NCBI GenBank assembly: GCA_016199985.1
Contig: JACQFQ010000037.1
Span: forward strand, 124,001-188,000
Source: Verrucomicrobiota bacterium
GTDB lineage: Bacteria; Verrucomicrobiota; Verrucomicrobiia; Limisphaerales; UBA11320
Length of the DNA: 64,000 bases
Direction of reading: 5' to 3'
The stretch's first letter is position 1. The number at the start of each line of letters is the position of its first letter. The position numbers and the translations under genes are program-made. The notes below the pieces were generated by a model, which was not told where the DNA came from, searched no databases, and saw only the letters and a list, made by a program, of their open reading frames with translations. Of the stretch, positions 25,013-36,214 are shown piece by piece.

Positions 25013-28000
25013 ATGCGACACGCGCAAGCCTTTCCACGCGCCAAAGAAGTAACTTCATTCCCTCCTCTGCCCATCGCCTTGCGGCGGGCCCTTCTCGTCC
25101 TGGCCGCGCTCGTCCTCAAATGCGGGGCCTACGCGGGACTCTTGCCCCACCTTGCGGGGACCGCCGGCGGCGTCGACGACCCCGGAGCTCAAGCCTTCTG
25201 TGTTAGCCCGCCTCCCGGGCTGGTGGGTTGGTGGAGAGCAGAGGGCAACGGCCTTGATTGGGCCGGCGCTCATCCTGGACGATTGATGAGACGGGTTGGC
25301 TTCGAGCCTGGGCGCGTGGGCAAGGCATTCTCGCTGGATGGGTCGGGGAGCTACATCGACGCGGGTGATTTGCGACTAACCCAGCAGTTCACGATCGCCG
25401 TCTGGATCCGCCCCTCGCAAAGCTCCAACGGTCTCCAGATCCTCGCCAAGGGAGGAGGCGACACCACGCGCAGTTATGAACTCGGGGTCGACCCGAACGG
25501 CGTTCTCTGGGGCACCGTGGATAACACAGATGGTTACTTTGGATACACGCAGTATCGCCCAACCACTGCTGTCCTCCAAAGGGACGTCTGGCAGCATGTC
25601 GTATGGACCTACAAGGGCGACGCGGCGGCGGGGGAAAAGATGAAGCTGTACTTGGATGGCGCGAGCCTGCCGACAACCGTCGGAACCTACGGCCCTGGAA
25701 TCGTTGCGGACCATGGCGGCGTTCCATACGGCGACACCAACAGTCTCAAGATCGGAATCTACGGGGACGGCACGACGGGCGCGTATCAGGGCCAGATCGA
25801 TGAGTTGTCATTTTTCGATCGCGTGCTGGGCGCTGATGAAGTCGCCGGGCTCTACGCCGCGGACAGCGCGGGCCTCTGCGCTCCGCCGCCGCCGAAGCTC
25901 GAAAACGGCGACTTCGAGATCGCCGAGGCAGCAGGCTGGTCTCCTTCGAACAACGATGGATCCGGAGGCTATAGGCCTGCGGGGGGAAACCCGGGTGGGT
26001 ACTTCATCCTGAACAGCAGCGGCGGCGGGCAGGATCCGACACTCTCGCAACAACTGGCAGGCCTTGTCCCTGGCATCGCCTACGTGTTGAGCGGAGAGTA
26101 TGCGTCGGTTTACAGCGGCTACGGAAACCCCTCGGCGCTCAGCTTCGGGATCGCGCTGGACGACGTCGTACTTCTGGAACTCCCTCGTCCCGCCCGGCCA
26201 GGGTCAGGGGATGGGACGCCCTCAGCCAATGGTTGGATGCCCTTCAGCGTTGTCTTCGTTGCATCGAATGATTCGGCTCTTCTCTCGCTCACGGGAGAAC
26301 GAAACGGAGACGATTCGTCCTACGCCGTGGACAACCTGAGGATTGAGTTGGCGTCCACTCTGGCCCCGCTCCCCGAAATCGTCAGCCAGCCCTTGAGCCA
26401 AACCAATTACCTCGGAACGTCCGCCGAGCTATCGGTGGTCGCTCTGAGCCCATTTCCATTAAACTATCAATGGCTCCTCAACGGGATCGCCCTCGCCGAC
26501 AAAACAAACTCCAACCTCTTGCTGACGAATCTTGTCCTCGAAAGCGGCGGGAACTTCGCGGTCGCGGTGATCAGTTCCGCGGGCAGCGTCACCAGCAGGG
26601 TGGCGAACGTGTCGGTGCTGAACGAATGGCATCCCGTCTCCTACTCGATGCCCAATGGCGATCACCCGGACCAGGGCTTCCGAGACAACACCTACTCCGG
26701 AACAGGAGATCCTTCCGCGGCCTTGAGTTCGCTGAGCGGCGGGCTGGGCCAACTGACCGATGGAGCGCTGGGCGACGACTTCTATTGCGGCAACTGCGCC
26801 GATGGCGGGGGTTACTTTCCCTGGGTCGGATGGTACACCGTCGAGCCGGTGATCACCTTCGATTTTGGGCGATCGCGCGAGTTCGCTCGGGTCGCCGTTC
26901 TCGCGCTGGCCAACCGACAATTCTCCGTGCCGGTGTTCGCGACCGCGGAGCTCAGTTCCAGCGAGGATGGGGTGACTTACGGCGCAGCGACGACCTACAC
27001 CACTTCAGCCTCGGAGCAAACCGACGGGCTGCATTGGATCAACATCCCTGTGTCCGCGCGCGGCAGGTATCTTCGCCTGAAACTCCACAATCCAGGGGTC
27101 CCCGGTCCCACGCTCATGGTCAGCGAAGTGCGTTGCATGCCGAGGGAAACCACCAACGACTGCGTTCTTCTCCCTGGCGGAGTCGCCGACTCAGCCTCTT
27201 GCGACATCGCGCACCGCATCGCCCTGATGTTTTCAGGCGGCTCAGGCCAGTACTTCCCTCAGTACACAGTGGGATGGACTTTCGTCCTCTCGAACGCTGT
27301 CGCAATAGAAAGTCTCGGTTGGTTCGATGACGGAGGCGATGGCCTGTTGGACTCCCATAATGTCGGGATCTTCGAACTGCCATCTTCCGGCACGGGGAGT
27401 CTTCTGCTCTCCGCTTCCGTTGCGCCCGATGATCCGCTCATCGCAGGCTTCCGTTACACCTCAGTGGCTCCTGTTATCCTCCAGCCGGGAAACTATCTGG
27501 CGGCTGGAACGACTGGGCGCGATCTGTTCCAAGCGTTCTCCTCGGAGGCGATAACGGCTGACAACATCCGATTTGGCGAGGGACGATTTGTCTACACTGG
27601 GAACAATATTCTCACGTTTCCGACACAGCAGAGCGATCGAGGGGTCGCCTACTTTGGGCCCAACTTCATATTCACGGAGTCGACGGCTGTTGGCCCTCTC
27701 ATCCTCCAGCAGCCTCGATCCCAAACCAACGCGGTTGGGGCTCAAAGCCAATTCTCTGTGAGAACTTCCGGGACATCCCCCTTTCTCTACCAATGGTTCA
27801 AGGACGGCGTGCCGGTGACCGACGATGCGCGAATCTCAGGCGGACAATCGAACGTGCTCACCATCGCGGAAACCCAACTCGAGGACGCTGGGCTCTATTC
27901 TGTCTGGATCAGCAACTCAGCGGGATCGGTCACGAGCGTGCCGGGGATGCTCACCGTGGACGCCCAACCTCCTGCGATCAGCGGCTTGGTCGCGACCCCG

Positions 28001-31000
28001 GGCCTGAATTCAGCCGTCATCGCATGGCGCACAGATGAACCGGCCAGCGCGACAGTGGCGTATGGCTTGGACGCCCTTTACGGATTCACCAACTCACAGC
28101 CCGGCGCCTTGCGTCAGAATCAACTCATCCTCCTGCGCAACCTGGAGCCGGGCTCGACCTATCATTATCTCGCGAGTTCATCCGACGTCGTCGGCAACAG
28201 AAGCGAATCGGGAGATCTGACGTTTTCGATCGACCCAGCCCCGGATCTCGTGGTGACCGGAATAGAGGCCGCGCCCTCGGCGTGGACCGCCGGAAACCAG
28301 GTGAAAGTGAGCTGGACCGAATCCAACGGAGGGGCCGGCGTTGCCCGCGGCTTCTGGCACGACCGCGTGTCCATAGTCAACCTTTCAACAGGCGACCCTG
28401 TCGTGGAGGGCGACGCCCGCTTCGACGCCAACGCGGATCCCCTGGCGCCCGGAGAGTCTCGACGCCGGGAGCTCTCGTTGACGCTGCCCGTTGGGCGGAG
28501 CGGGGCCGGCGACTTGCGCGTCACCGCCCAAGCGGACAGTTACAACTCGGTTTTTGAGTACAGCGCCAACAGCGATCCTAAGATCAACAACACCGCGAGC
28601 ATGATCGTGCGCTCAGCAATGCCTCCGACGCCCGACCTTGCCCTCCGGTTTGTTTCAGCGCCCGCCGTCGCCGCGCCCGGACAGATTTTCAGCGTCGTCT
28701 ATGCGGTGACGAATCAGGGAGACGCCATCGCGGCCGGCCCGTGGACCGATTTCATACTGCTCTCCACGAATCCAGCCACCGACGGGGGACGCCTCCTCGC
28801 GAGCGTCGAGGTGACCAACGGGCTGGCTGCGTCATCGTCCATGACCCTCACTCAAAGTGTCGCCCTTCCGATCGATGGGGACGCCGGGTCGCTGCGCATC
28901 ATCGTGAGAGTGAATGCCGGGAGATCGATCCGGGAGCTCTCCGATGACAACAACGCCGCCGCAAGCGCCGAGGCCACGACCGTGCCGCTGGCATTGACGC
29001 TGTCCTCGAGCGCGACTCGTGTCTCGGAAAGCGACGCCGCGTTCGCGCTCACCGTCATAAGAAACGGGAGCCGCGCCGATCCCCTCACAATCGATGTGAC
29101 CACCAGCGATTTCAGCGGATTGTCGACGCCCGCCACCGTTGTCATACCGGCGGGCCAACCCAGCGCGCTGTTCCAGGCGCAACCCAGGCGCGACGGAGTT
29201 TTCGACGGCTCGCGGATCGTATCTGTCGTCGGAAAGGCGGAGGCCTATCTTGCGGGGAAGATTGACGTGACTGTTCTCGACAGCGACTCGCCGGCGCTCA
29301 GCTTTTCCGTGGCTCGAGCCGTCTTGACCGAAGGGGATGGGACCGCCGTCACGGTGAGTCGGCAGGTCGTGACGGCGCAACCCTTGTTGGTCTCCCTTGC
29401 CGCTCCCAGCGCGCTGGCCGTTCCCGCGTCCATTCTCATTCCAGGAAGCCAGGCGAGCGCGACATTCACCGTCGTGAGCCTGAACAACACCGCTTTCGAA
29501 CCGACCAACACCTATACCCTCCGCGGAAGCGCGCCCGGCTTCCTGGGGGCCGCCGCGACATTGGTTGTCGCGGACGACGACACACCCCATCTCGTCATCG
29601 CTCTCTCAGTCCTTACCGTCAGCGAGGCCGCCGGGCTGAACGCGCTCAATGGAACAGTCACGCGCGACCTCCCCTCGACCCGATCCTTGCTTGTGGCTCT
29701 GACGAGCGGTGACACCAACGTGGCTCGGGTGCCCGCGTTCGTCGTCATACCCGGAGGTGAAACCAACGCCACATTCGCGATTGCTCCTGTGGACAACCCT
29801 GATGTCGACGGGACACGCACGGTGGCCATCGGAGGTTTCGCGGTGTCCACAACGGGCAACCAGCCCCTGCGCGAAGCAACGCCGGCGCTCCTGCAAGTGA
29901 CCGACGACGATGGTCCCGCGCTGAGCGTCACGCTCGCCCGCCAGACCGCGGAAGAAGGGGTCGATGTGGCCGGATCGGTTCGCCGCAACACCGGCGACCG
30001 CGGCGCCCTCGAGATCCGTCTCGCCACCAGCGACCCGGCGCAGGCGACCGTTGTCGCGAGCGTGATCATCCCCGACGGAAGCGATTCGGCGTCGTTCGCC
30101 GTCCACACCGTCGCTGACGGCGTTCCGGACGGGAATCATCCCGTGACCCTTCTTGCCAACGCGACGGGATACGCGTCCGGCGCGGCCTCATTGCTGGTCA
30201 GCGACTCCGAGCTTCCGGACTTGGCGGTAACCGCTCTGCAGTTCCCGACGAACGCTGTGACGGGTCAGGATATCCCGGTGGCGTTTCGGATAGAGAACCA
30301 CGGCGTGGCCCCGGCGACGCACAGCTTCACGCAACGGCTCTCCCTCTCCAGCGATCCTTTGGCTGGGGCCGATGTGCTTTTAGCGCAATCCGCCTTTCCT
30401 GCTGGAATGCCACCCGGCCAATTCTTCGAGCAATCCTTCCGCGTCAGAATGCCATCGACGCCCGGCCAATACTGGTTGGTGGCGGAGACGGACGTGAACA
30501 ACGAGGTCGCCGAGCTCCTTGAAAGCAACAACGCGCGCGTCTCGTCTGTTCCGATCATCGTGGGCCGCTCCTACAGCGTGACGGTCGCGTCGGATCTTCA
30601 TCTGGCCGCGGCCAACACAACGATCCCGCTCCGCGGCGCCGCCCGCTATGTCACCAACGACGCTCCGGCTCGGTTTGAGATGGTGAACATCCACATCTTC
30701 GTTCGGGGCACAAAGCGGATCTTCTCCGCGTTCACCGATGACACAGGCCGTTTCACGTTCAACTTTGTCCCTCTGCCGGGGGAAGCCGGAGTCTATTCGG
30801 TGGGGGCCGATCACCCCGGGATCGCCGAGACGCCCGCCCAGGATCAATTCACGTTGCAGGGAATGAGGATCAGTCCGCCGGGCGGCTTGACGCTCAACGA
30901 TGGGGAGAGCGCCGCCGGTTCGGTTTGGATCGACAATCTCGCCGACGCTCCCCTGACGTCCCTTCGCGCCGAAATCACGGGCAACATCAACGGTCCGACG

Positions 31001-34000
31001 CTCACGCTGAACCTGGGGGCCGCTGAACTTCCAGGCAACGGGCGCGTCGCTCTGGGCTATGTGCTCAACGCGCCTCCCGGAGTGATCGGGCATGGCTCGT
31101 TCAGTGTTCGCGTGTCGTCGGCGGAAGGTCTCACGGCGGACGTGACAATTCCATTCGCCATCTCAGCGAGGCAACCGCGATTGGTCGTGACGCCCTCGGC
31201 GCTGTCGGGAGGGATGAAGCGGGGCGCGCAAACGATGCTCCGATTCGCTGTCACCAACGAGGGCGGGGCCGCGACCGGGCCGCTGGGCGTGCTCCTCCCG
31301 GACTTCCCGTGGATGACCGTCGGCTCGGGACCGTCCCTTCCTCCCTTGGCGCCGGGCGAGGGATCGGTCGTCACGCTGCTCCTCTCGCCGCCGCCCGATC
31401 TTCCTCTCGGAGACTACACAGGCACCATGGCCCTGAACTCGACCAACTCGGGAATCGCCCTGCCCTTCAGCCTCCGATGCTTATCCGACGGGATCGGAGC
31501 GCTGAGGATCACCTCGGTCGACGAGTACACCTACTACGCCGAGGGCTCGCCGAATGTGGCCAACGCCCTCGCGCGACTCTCGGACGCGTTCGGAGGCGCC
31601 GCGGTGATCGAGACCAACACGGGGCCCGCCGGAGATCTGACGCTGCCGCGTCTCACCGAGGGCTACTACGACCTGACCGTCACGGCGGACAAGCACTCGA
31701 CATTCCACGCCGTGATTCTGGTGGAGGCCGGCAGGACGAATGAAGTCACCGCCTTGATGAGCCGCCAAAGCGTGACCTACTCGTGGACCGTCACTCCGGT
31801 GGAGATAGAAGACCGCTACACGATCACCGTGGACACCACCTTTGAAACGGTTGTGCCGAAGCCGGTCATCGTCGTGGAGCCGAGCGTCATCGATCTCGCC
31901 GACATGGTGGAGAACGAAAGACAGGTGAACATCACCATCAGCAATCACGGGCTGATCGCGGCGCAGGATGCCCAGCTGACTTTGCCCACACACCCTCGCT
32001 TTACCTTCACTTCCCTCGTGACCGACATTGGCCTTCTGCCGCCGCAAAGCGCCCTGACGGTGCCTGTTGTCATCAGGCGGGCGAGCGGGGGAGTTCGACT
32101 ACAGGACGCCGAGGATAGCGGCGCTCCATGCAGCGTTCCGGCGACGCTCAAATGGCGGCTTCCTTGCGGTGAAGGCGAATTGCATGGAGAGGTGAGCATC
32201 TGGTTCCTCCGGCTGCTGGCGTGCGGCGCAGCCGGGGCCATCAGCGACACCAACACAAGGAAGGGAGAGCCCCCTCCTGTCTCGGACTTCATGGATGATT
32301 CGCGAAGGTTCCCGTACGGCCCTGGCGGCTTCACAGGAACGGGCATTCCTCCGGAGATCTTCGAAGGTCGCAAAGGCTTCAGCTGTGAGCCGTGCTGGAT
32401 GAAGCGACTTCAAGTCATCCTGGATTGCACCGTGAAGTTCACCGTGGATTTCATCCTTGATAAGCTCTCACTGAAAGAGTGGTTCAAATGCACGAACGGC
32501 GGGATTGAATGCGTTGCGAAGCTCGGCCTGGACCTGACGCTAGGACGCCCTTCCGAGCTAGGTCAGGGCTACGACTGCGCAAAAGCGGGGATCAACTGTT
32601 TGAAGGTCTTAGGCCGGAAGCTAGGGTGGTACAGCGTGGTGAAGTATCTCGAGTGCGAATGGAAAATTCTCGACGCGTGCAACACTCGCCCGAAAGCGAG
32701 CCTCGCGGACCTTGGAAGCCCTGCCGCGGCTGAAGCCCAATCTATCCCCGAACTCGATATTCTCGCTCGACGAGTGCAACGCCTGCAAGCCTATGTAGAT
32801 TCATACGCATACCTCCTTGGCGACCCGATCTGGTTTCAATCGCAGGATGCCGACGCGCTGGACTCGTACCTGGAGAGCTTCTTGAACAGTATCGAAACGA
32901 ACAGCGTCGACGGATTGCGAATCTCGCCCTCCGAGCAGACTCGGCTGATGAGCCTCAAGTTGAGCGAGCCCCTGACATCCGAAGATGCTCGGAGGATGAT
33001 CGAAAGGTGGAACCGCACAATCGACTATTGGAACTCCGGCGTCTACCTGATCTCGCAGGTTCCAGCGGGACAAAACACCAATTTCCTGGAGCTCGCGACA
33101 TGGCAATCCCTGGGCCGTCAATCACTGAAGGCTTTGGCGGATAGCGAAGCCGAGGGCTTCACCCATCTCTTCGAGGGTATCGAGGCCGCCAAGTCGGAGC
33201 TTGTGGACCGCCTGACGAGTCCACAGGGTGACGGCGTCTGCGCGAAGGTCCGGCTCCGACTCGATCAGACGGCCATCATCAGCCGGGACGCCTTCAAGGC
33301 GACGCTCGAGGTGGACAACAACACGGACGCGCCGCTGGAGGAGGTGTTCTTCGAGATTCATCTATCTCAACGCGAAGGAACGGACACAACGTCGCTCTTC
33401 CAGCTCCGGGATCCGGCGCTCTCCGGCGTGTCCGCCGTGGACGGCTCCGGGATCATTCCCGCCAATTCCAGCGGCAGCGTCGTGACGATTCTCACGCCCA
33501 CCTCCCTCGCCGCCCCAACCGCTCCGACCGAACACATCGTCAGCGCCACGCTCCGGTATCGGCAGAACGGCCTGCTGGTGACCGTGCCGCTCTCCGCGAC
33601 GCCGATCACCGTTCTGCCCACGCCCAGCCTGACCGTCCGCTATTTCCATGAGCGCGATGTCTTCAGCGATGACCCCTTCACGCCCGAGATCGAGCCTGCC
33701 GTCCCCTATTCGCTGGCGGTGATGGTGGAGAACCATGGATACGGAATTGCGAAGAACCTGAGGATCACCTCGGCTCAACCCCGGATCATCGACAACGAGA
33801 AGGGCCTGCTGGTGAATTTTGAGATTCTCGCGACCGAGGTTGCCGGGAAGGCCCTGACGCCTTCGTTGACCGCCGATCTGGGGGACATCGGCCCCAACCA
33901 AGCCTCGATCGGGCGATGGCTCTTCCGCTCCTCGCTGCAAGGGCTCTTCACAGATTATCGCGCGACGTTCCAACACGTGGATGGCAAAGGCGACAATCGG

Positions 34001-36214
34001 CTCTCCTTGATTGATCATGTCGAGATTCACGAAATGATCCGACTCGTCTCGGCGGACAGAGCGCTGGATGACGGACGCCCGGACTTCCTCGTGAACGACG
34101 CGCCCGACCTGGACCACGCGCCCGACACGCTCTGGCTGAGCTCGGGGGGCACAGCGCCTGTGGGAGTCGTCACGAACGCGCTTTTCGACGGATCCGCCGC
34201 CAACGGCCATCTGGAGGTCGCGATGACAGGAGCGACTCAAGGAGGTTGGACCTTCTGGAACGTTCCCGATCCTGGAGAGGGGCGCTTCCGCCTGATTGCG
34301 GTTCGCCGCGCGGACGGCTCCATTCTGCCCGCCCAAAACCACTGGCTCACAGACCGAACCTTCATCGGTTTCGCTCAACGCCCGCGTCGCGAGAACAAGC
34401 TGCATCTCTTGGATCAGACGGATGTCGCGGGAGCCGTGAGCTACACACTGGTGTATGAAACGGTGGCGGCCGAACAAGACACGATCGCGCCATCCGCGCG
34501 AGTCGCCGCTCTTCCTCAGCTGAGCTCCCCCGAGTTCGCCGTCACCTGGACAGGCGCGGACAATCCCGGGGGCTCCGGGCTCGCGTTCTTTGACGTGTTT
34601 CTCTCCACGGATCACGGCCCTTTCACGAATTGGTTGTCGCGCACCACGCTCCCCGGCGCGGTGTTCCGCGGAGCGCCAGGTTCCCGATATGGCTTCTATG
34701 TCCGCGCGACGGATCAAGCGGGCAACGCGCAGCCCGCTCCCCCAACTGCGGACACGGAGACGACCGTTGGCGTGACCAATCATCCGCCGAGCATCAGGCT
34801 CGAGGGCGACCTGGCGGTTGACGAGGGCTCGATGGTCCGGATCACGCCGATCGCCGAGGATGAGGACGCGTCCCAGACGATCCTCTTCGCCCTTCTCCCG
34901 GGCGCGCCCCCGGGCGTGACGATCCACCCGCAAACCGGGGAGATACTCTGGTTCACTGGCGAAGCGAACGGCCCGAGCACGAACCGGATTCTGATCCGGG
35001 CCACGGACAACGGAGTCCCGCCTCTCAGCGCCACCGGGCGCATCGACGTCGTCGTCAACGAGGTCAACTCCGCGCCGACGCTCGACCCCATCGCCAGCCG
35101 CAGGATCAACGAGGGAGCGCTGCTGGCGTTCGGCGCGATTGCCCATGACGCCGATCTGCCCGCGCAACCGCTGACCTTTCGTCTGGCGGAGGGCGCCCCA
35201 TTCGGCGCGAAGATCGACGCGGTCTCGGGCGTGTTCTCATGGCGTCCGACGGAGTTTCAGGGCGGCGTGACAAACCGGATATCCATCATTGTGACCGACG
35301 CCGGCGCGCCGTCCCTCAGCGCGACTCAGTCGTTCAGCGTCATCGTTCGCGACACCCAGGGAGATTTCATTCTGGCGCTCGGCTCCACCAACGTTTTTGT
35401 GGGCGAGACCAACGCTCTGGAGCTCACGCTGAAGACAGGCACGGAGTTGGATGAGATCTCGTTTCTACTGAGCGTGGACGCATCGAAATTGACCGGGCTC
35501 TCCTTGAGCCCCATCGCCTCCGAGATCGCGTCCGCCACGCTACAACCGGCCGGCGAGGATGAGTTCCGGCTGCGGCTCATCGCGAAGGCGGGAAATCCGT
35601 TCCTCGGATCTCTCGCGCTCGCTCGCTTGGATTTCGTGGCGGCGTCCTCGAACTCCGCGCTCGTCCGGATCCCTCTGACGGACGCCCAGGCGCTGCGCGC
35701 CGCCGGGGGCCTGCTTGCAAGACCCGATGTGAGGGACGGAAAGGTCGTGATCATCGGCGACGATCCATTGCTGGAAGCGAGCCTGGACGCGCATCGTGAG
35801 CGGACGCTCGTGCTTTATGGCCGTCCGGGCCGCCACTATTCCATTCAGTCCAGCGCTCACCTGAACAACGGCGGCGATTGGAAAGCCTGGCAGGAGACGG
35901 ATTTGTCGACGTCATGGCAGGAGGTGTTGGGACCTCCGACATCGGATCCCGTTGCGTACTATCGCGCCCTTCGGAGCGAACGATCCACCCTGCGACTGAC
36001 CGCCCGGAGTGAACTCGGTCAATTTGTTTTGGAATGGCCAGCGACCGAAGATGTCTGCGCGATATTCGAATCCACATCCTTGGACACCGATGCAACCTGG
36101 ACCCTCTCTCCCTCTCTTCCCAGTCGCGTCGGGGACAGCTACCAGCTCGCGATTCCGATTGCAGGCGACGTTCGGTTCTACCGCTTGCGCTGCCTGAGCG
36201 CCGGCAAGCCGTAG
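25013..36214 (+). CDS. Giant multi-domain secreted adhesin-like protein
   Basis: About 3733 aa. The ATG at 25013 places a Sec-type signal (LRRALLVLAALVLKCGAYAG) near the start. Order: LamG/ConA-like (about 45-260; GLVGWWRAEGNG), beta-rich carbohydrate-binding-like, Ig-like (YQWLLNG), discoidin-like (WHPVSYSMPNG onward), Ig-like (YQWFKDG), Fn3, CARDB-like segments (about 1076-1300), four Calx-beta-like repeats of about 100 residues (about 1332-1730), another CARDB, a carboxypeptidase-regulatory-like segment, a Cys-rich helical insert (about 2400-2560), more CARDB-like segments, two cadherin/Ig repeats (about 3256-3450), a cohesin-like domain (about 3456-3570), then two consecutive copies of the shared C-terminal module (YSIQSSAHL...AYYRALR and ...RFYRLRCL). 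It is probably a surface adhesin. No catalytic domain was seen. Confidence 0.82.
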   Translation: MRHAQAFPRAKEVTSFPPLPIALRRALLVLAALVLKCGAYAGLLPHLAGTAGGVDDPGAQAFCVSPPPGLVGWWRAEGNGLDWAGAHPGRLMRRVGFEPGRVGKAFSLDGSGSYIDAGDLRLTQQFTIAVWIRPSQSSNGLQILAKGGGDTTRSYELGVDPNGVLWGTVDNTDGYFGYTQYRPTTAVLQRDVWQHVVWTYKGDAAAGEKMKLYLDGASLPTTVGTYGPGIVADHGGVPYGDTNSLKIGIYGDGTTGAYQGQIDELSFFDRVLGADEVAGLYAADSAGLCAPPPPKLENGDFEIAEAAGWSPSNNDGSGGYRPAGGNPGGYFILNSSGGGQDPTLSQQLAGLVPGIAYVLSGEYASVYSGYGNPSALSFGIALDDVVLLELPRPARPGSGDGTPSANGWMPFSVVFVASNDSALLSLTGERNGDDSSYAVDNLRIELASTLAPLPEIVSQPLSQTNYLGTSAELSVVALSPFPLNYQWLLNGIALADKTNSNLLLTNLVLESGGNFAVAVISSAGSVTSRVANVSVLNEWHPVSYSMPNGDHPDQGFRDNTYSGTGDPSAALSSLSGGLGQLTDGALGDDFYCGNCADGGGYFPWVGWYTVEPVITFDFGRSREFARVAVLALANRQFSVPVFATAELSSSEDGVTYGAATTYTTSASEQTDGLHWINIPVSARGRYLRLKLHNPGVPGPTLMVSEVRCMPRETTNDCVLLPGGVADSASCDIAHRIALMFSGGSGQYFPQYTVGWTFVLSNAVAIESLGWFDDGGDGLLDSHNVGIFELPSSGTGSLLLSASVAPDDPLIAGFRYTSVAPVILQPGNYLAAGTTGRDLFQAFSSEAITADNIRFGEGRFVYTGNNILTFPTQQSDRGVAYFGPNFIFTESTAVGPLILQQPRSQTNAVGAQSQFSVRTSGTSPFLYQWFKDGVPVTDDARISGGQSNVLTIAETQLEDAGLYSVWISNSAGSVTSVPGMLTVDAQPPAISGLVATPGLNSAVIAWRTDEPASATVAYGLDALYGFTNSQPGALRQNQLILLRNLEPGSTYHYLASSSDVVGNRSESGDLTFSIDPAPDLVVTGIEAAPSAWTAGNQVKVSWTESNGGAGVARGFWHDRVSIVNLSTGDPVVEGDARFDANADPLAPGESRRRELSLTLPVGRSGAGDLRVTAQADSYNSVFEYSANSDPKINNTASMIVRSAMPPTPDLALRFVSAPAVAAPGQIFSVVYAVTNQGDAIAAGPWTDFILLSTNPATDGGRLLASVEVTNGLAASSSMTLTQSVALPIDGDAGSLRIIVRVNAGRSIRELSDDNNAAASAEATTVPLALTLSSSATRVSESDAAFALTVIRNGSRADPLTIDVTTSDFSGLSTPATVVIPAGQPSALFQAQPRRDGVFDGSRIVSVVGKAEAYLAGKIDVTVLDSDSPALSFSVARAVLTEGDGTAVTVSRQVVTAQPLLVSLAAPSALAVPASILIPGSQASATFTVVSLNNTAFEPTNTYTLRGSAPGFLGAAATLVVADDDTPHLVIALSVLTVSEAAGLNALNGTVTRDLPSTRSLLVALTSGDTNVARVPAFVVIPGGETNATFAIAPVDNPDVDGTRTVAIGGFAVSTTGNQPLREATPALLQVTDDDGPALSVTLARQTAEEGVDVAGSVRRNTGDRGALEIRLATSDPAQATVVASVIIPDGSDSASFAVHTVADGVPDGNHPVTLLANATGYASGAASLLVSDSELPDLAVTALQFPTNAVTGQDIPVAFRIENHGVAPATHSFTQRLSLSSDPLAGADVLLAQSAFPAGMPPGQFFEQSFRVRMPSTPGQYWLVAETDVNNEVAELLESNNARVSSVPIIVGRSYSVTVASDLHLAAANTTIPLRGAARYVTNDAPARFEMVNIHIFVRGTKRIFSAFTDDTGRFTFNFVPLPGEAGVYSVGADHPGIAETPAQDQFTLQGMRISPPGGLTLNDGESAAGSVWIDNLADAPLTSLRAEITGNINGPTLTLNLGAAELPGNGRVALGYVLNAPPGVIGHGSFSVRVSSAEGLTADVTIPFAISARQPRLVVTPSALSGGMKRGAQTMLRFAVTNEGGAATGPLGVLLPDFPWMTVGSGPSLPPLAPGEGSVVTLLLSPPPDLPLGDYTGTMALNSTNSGIALPFSLRCLSDGIGALRITSVDEYTYYAEGSPNVANALARLSDAFGGAAVIETNTGPAGDLTLPRLTEGYYDLTVTADKHSTFHAVILVEAGRTNEVTALMSRQSVTYSWTVTPVEIEDRYTITVDTTFETVVPKPVIVVEPSVIDLADMVENERQVNITISNHGLIAAQDAQLTLPTHPRFTFTSLVTDIGLLPPQSALTVPVVIRRASGGVRLQDAEDSGAPCSVPATLKWRLPCGEGELHGEVSIWFLRLLACGAAGAISDTNTRKGEPPPVSDFMDDSRRFPYGPGGFTGTGIPPEIFEGRKGFSCEPCWMKRLQVILDCTVKFTVDFILDKLSLKEWFKCTNGGIECVAKLGLDLTLGRPSELGQGYDCAKAGINCLKVLGRKLGWYSVVKYLECEWKILDACNTRPKASLADLGSPAAAEAQSIPELDILARRVQRLQAYVDSYAYLLGDPIWFQSQDADALDSYLESFLNSIETNSVDGLRISPSEQTRLMSLKLSEPLTSEDARRMIERWNRTIDYWNSGVYLISQVPAGQNTNFLELATWQSLGRQSLKALADSEAEGFTHLFEGIEAAKSELVDRLTSPQGDGVCAKVRLRLDQTAIISRDAFKATLEVDNNTDAPLEEVFFEIHLSQREGTDTTSLFQLRDPALSGVSAVDGSGIIPANSSGSVVTILTPTSLAAPTAPTEHIVSATLRYRQNGLLVTVPLSATPITVLPTPSLTVRYFHERDVFSDDPFTPEIEPAVPYSLAVMVENHGYGIAKNLRITSAQPRIIDNEKGLLVNFEILATEVAGKALTPSLTADLGDIGPNQASIGRWLFRSSLQGLFTDYRATFQHVDGKGDNRLSLIDHVEIHEMIRLVSADRALDDGRPDFLVNDAPDLDHAPDTLWLSSGGTAPVGVVTNALFDGSAANGHLEVAMTGATQGGWTFWNVPDPGEGRFRLIAVRRADGSILPAQNHWLTDRTFIGFAQRPRRENKLHLLDQTDVAGAVSYTLVYETVAAEQDTIAPSARVAALPQLSSPEFAVTWTGADNPGGSGLAFFDVFLSTDHGPFTNWLSRTTLPGAVFRGAPGSRYGFYVRATDQAGNAQPAPPTADTETTVGVTNHPPSIRLEGDLAVDEGSMVRITPIAEDEDASQTILFALLPGAPPGVTIHPQTGEILWFTGEANGPSTNRILIRATDNGVPPLSATGRIDVVVNEVNSAPTLDPIASRRINEGALLAFGAIAHDADLPAQPLTFRLAEGAPFGAKIDAVSGVFSWRPTEFQGGVTNRISIIVTDAGAPSLSATQSFSVIVRDTQGDFILALGSTNVFVGETNALELTLKTGTELDEISFLLSVDASKLTGLSLSPIASEIASATLQPAGEDEFRLRLIAKAGNPFLGSLALARLDFVAASSNSALVRIPLTDAQALRAAGGLLARPDVRDGKVVIIGDDPLLEASLDAHRERTLVLYGRPGRHYSIQSSAHLNNGGDWKAWQETDLSTSWQEVLGPPTSDPVAYYRALRSERSTLRLTARSELGQFVLEWPATEDVCAIFESTSLDTDATWTLSPSLPSRVGDSYQLAIPIAGDVRFYRLRCLSAGKP

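Noticed and set aside
33362..35167. 601-codon minus-strand frame inside the adhesin-like giant
   Set aside because: Antisense shadow with no signal peptide or domain.
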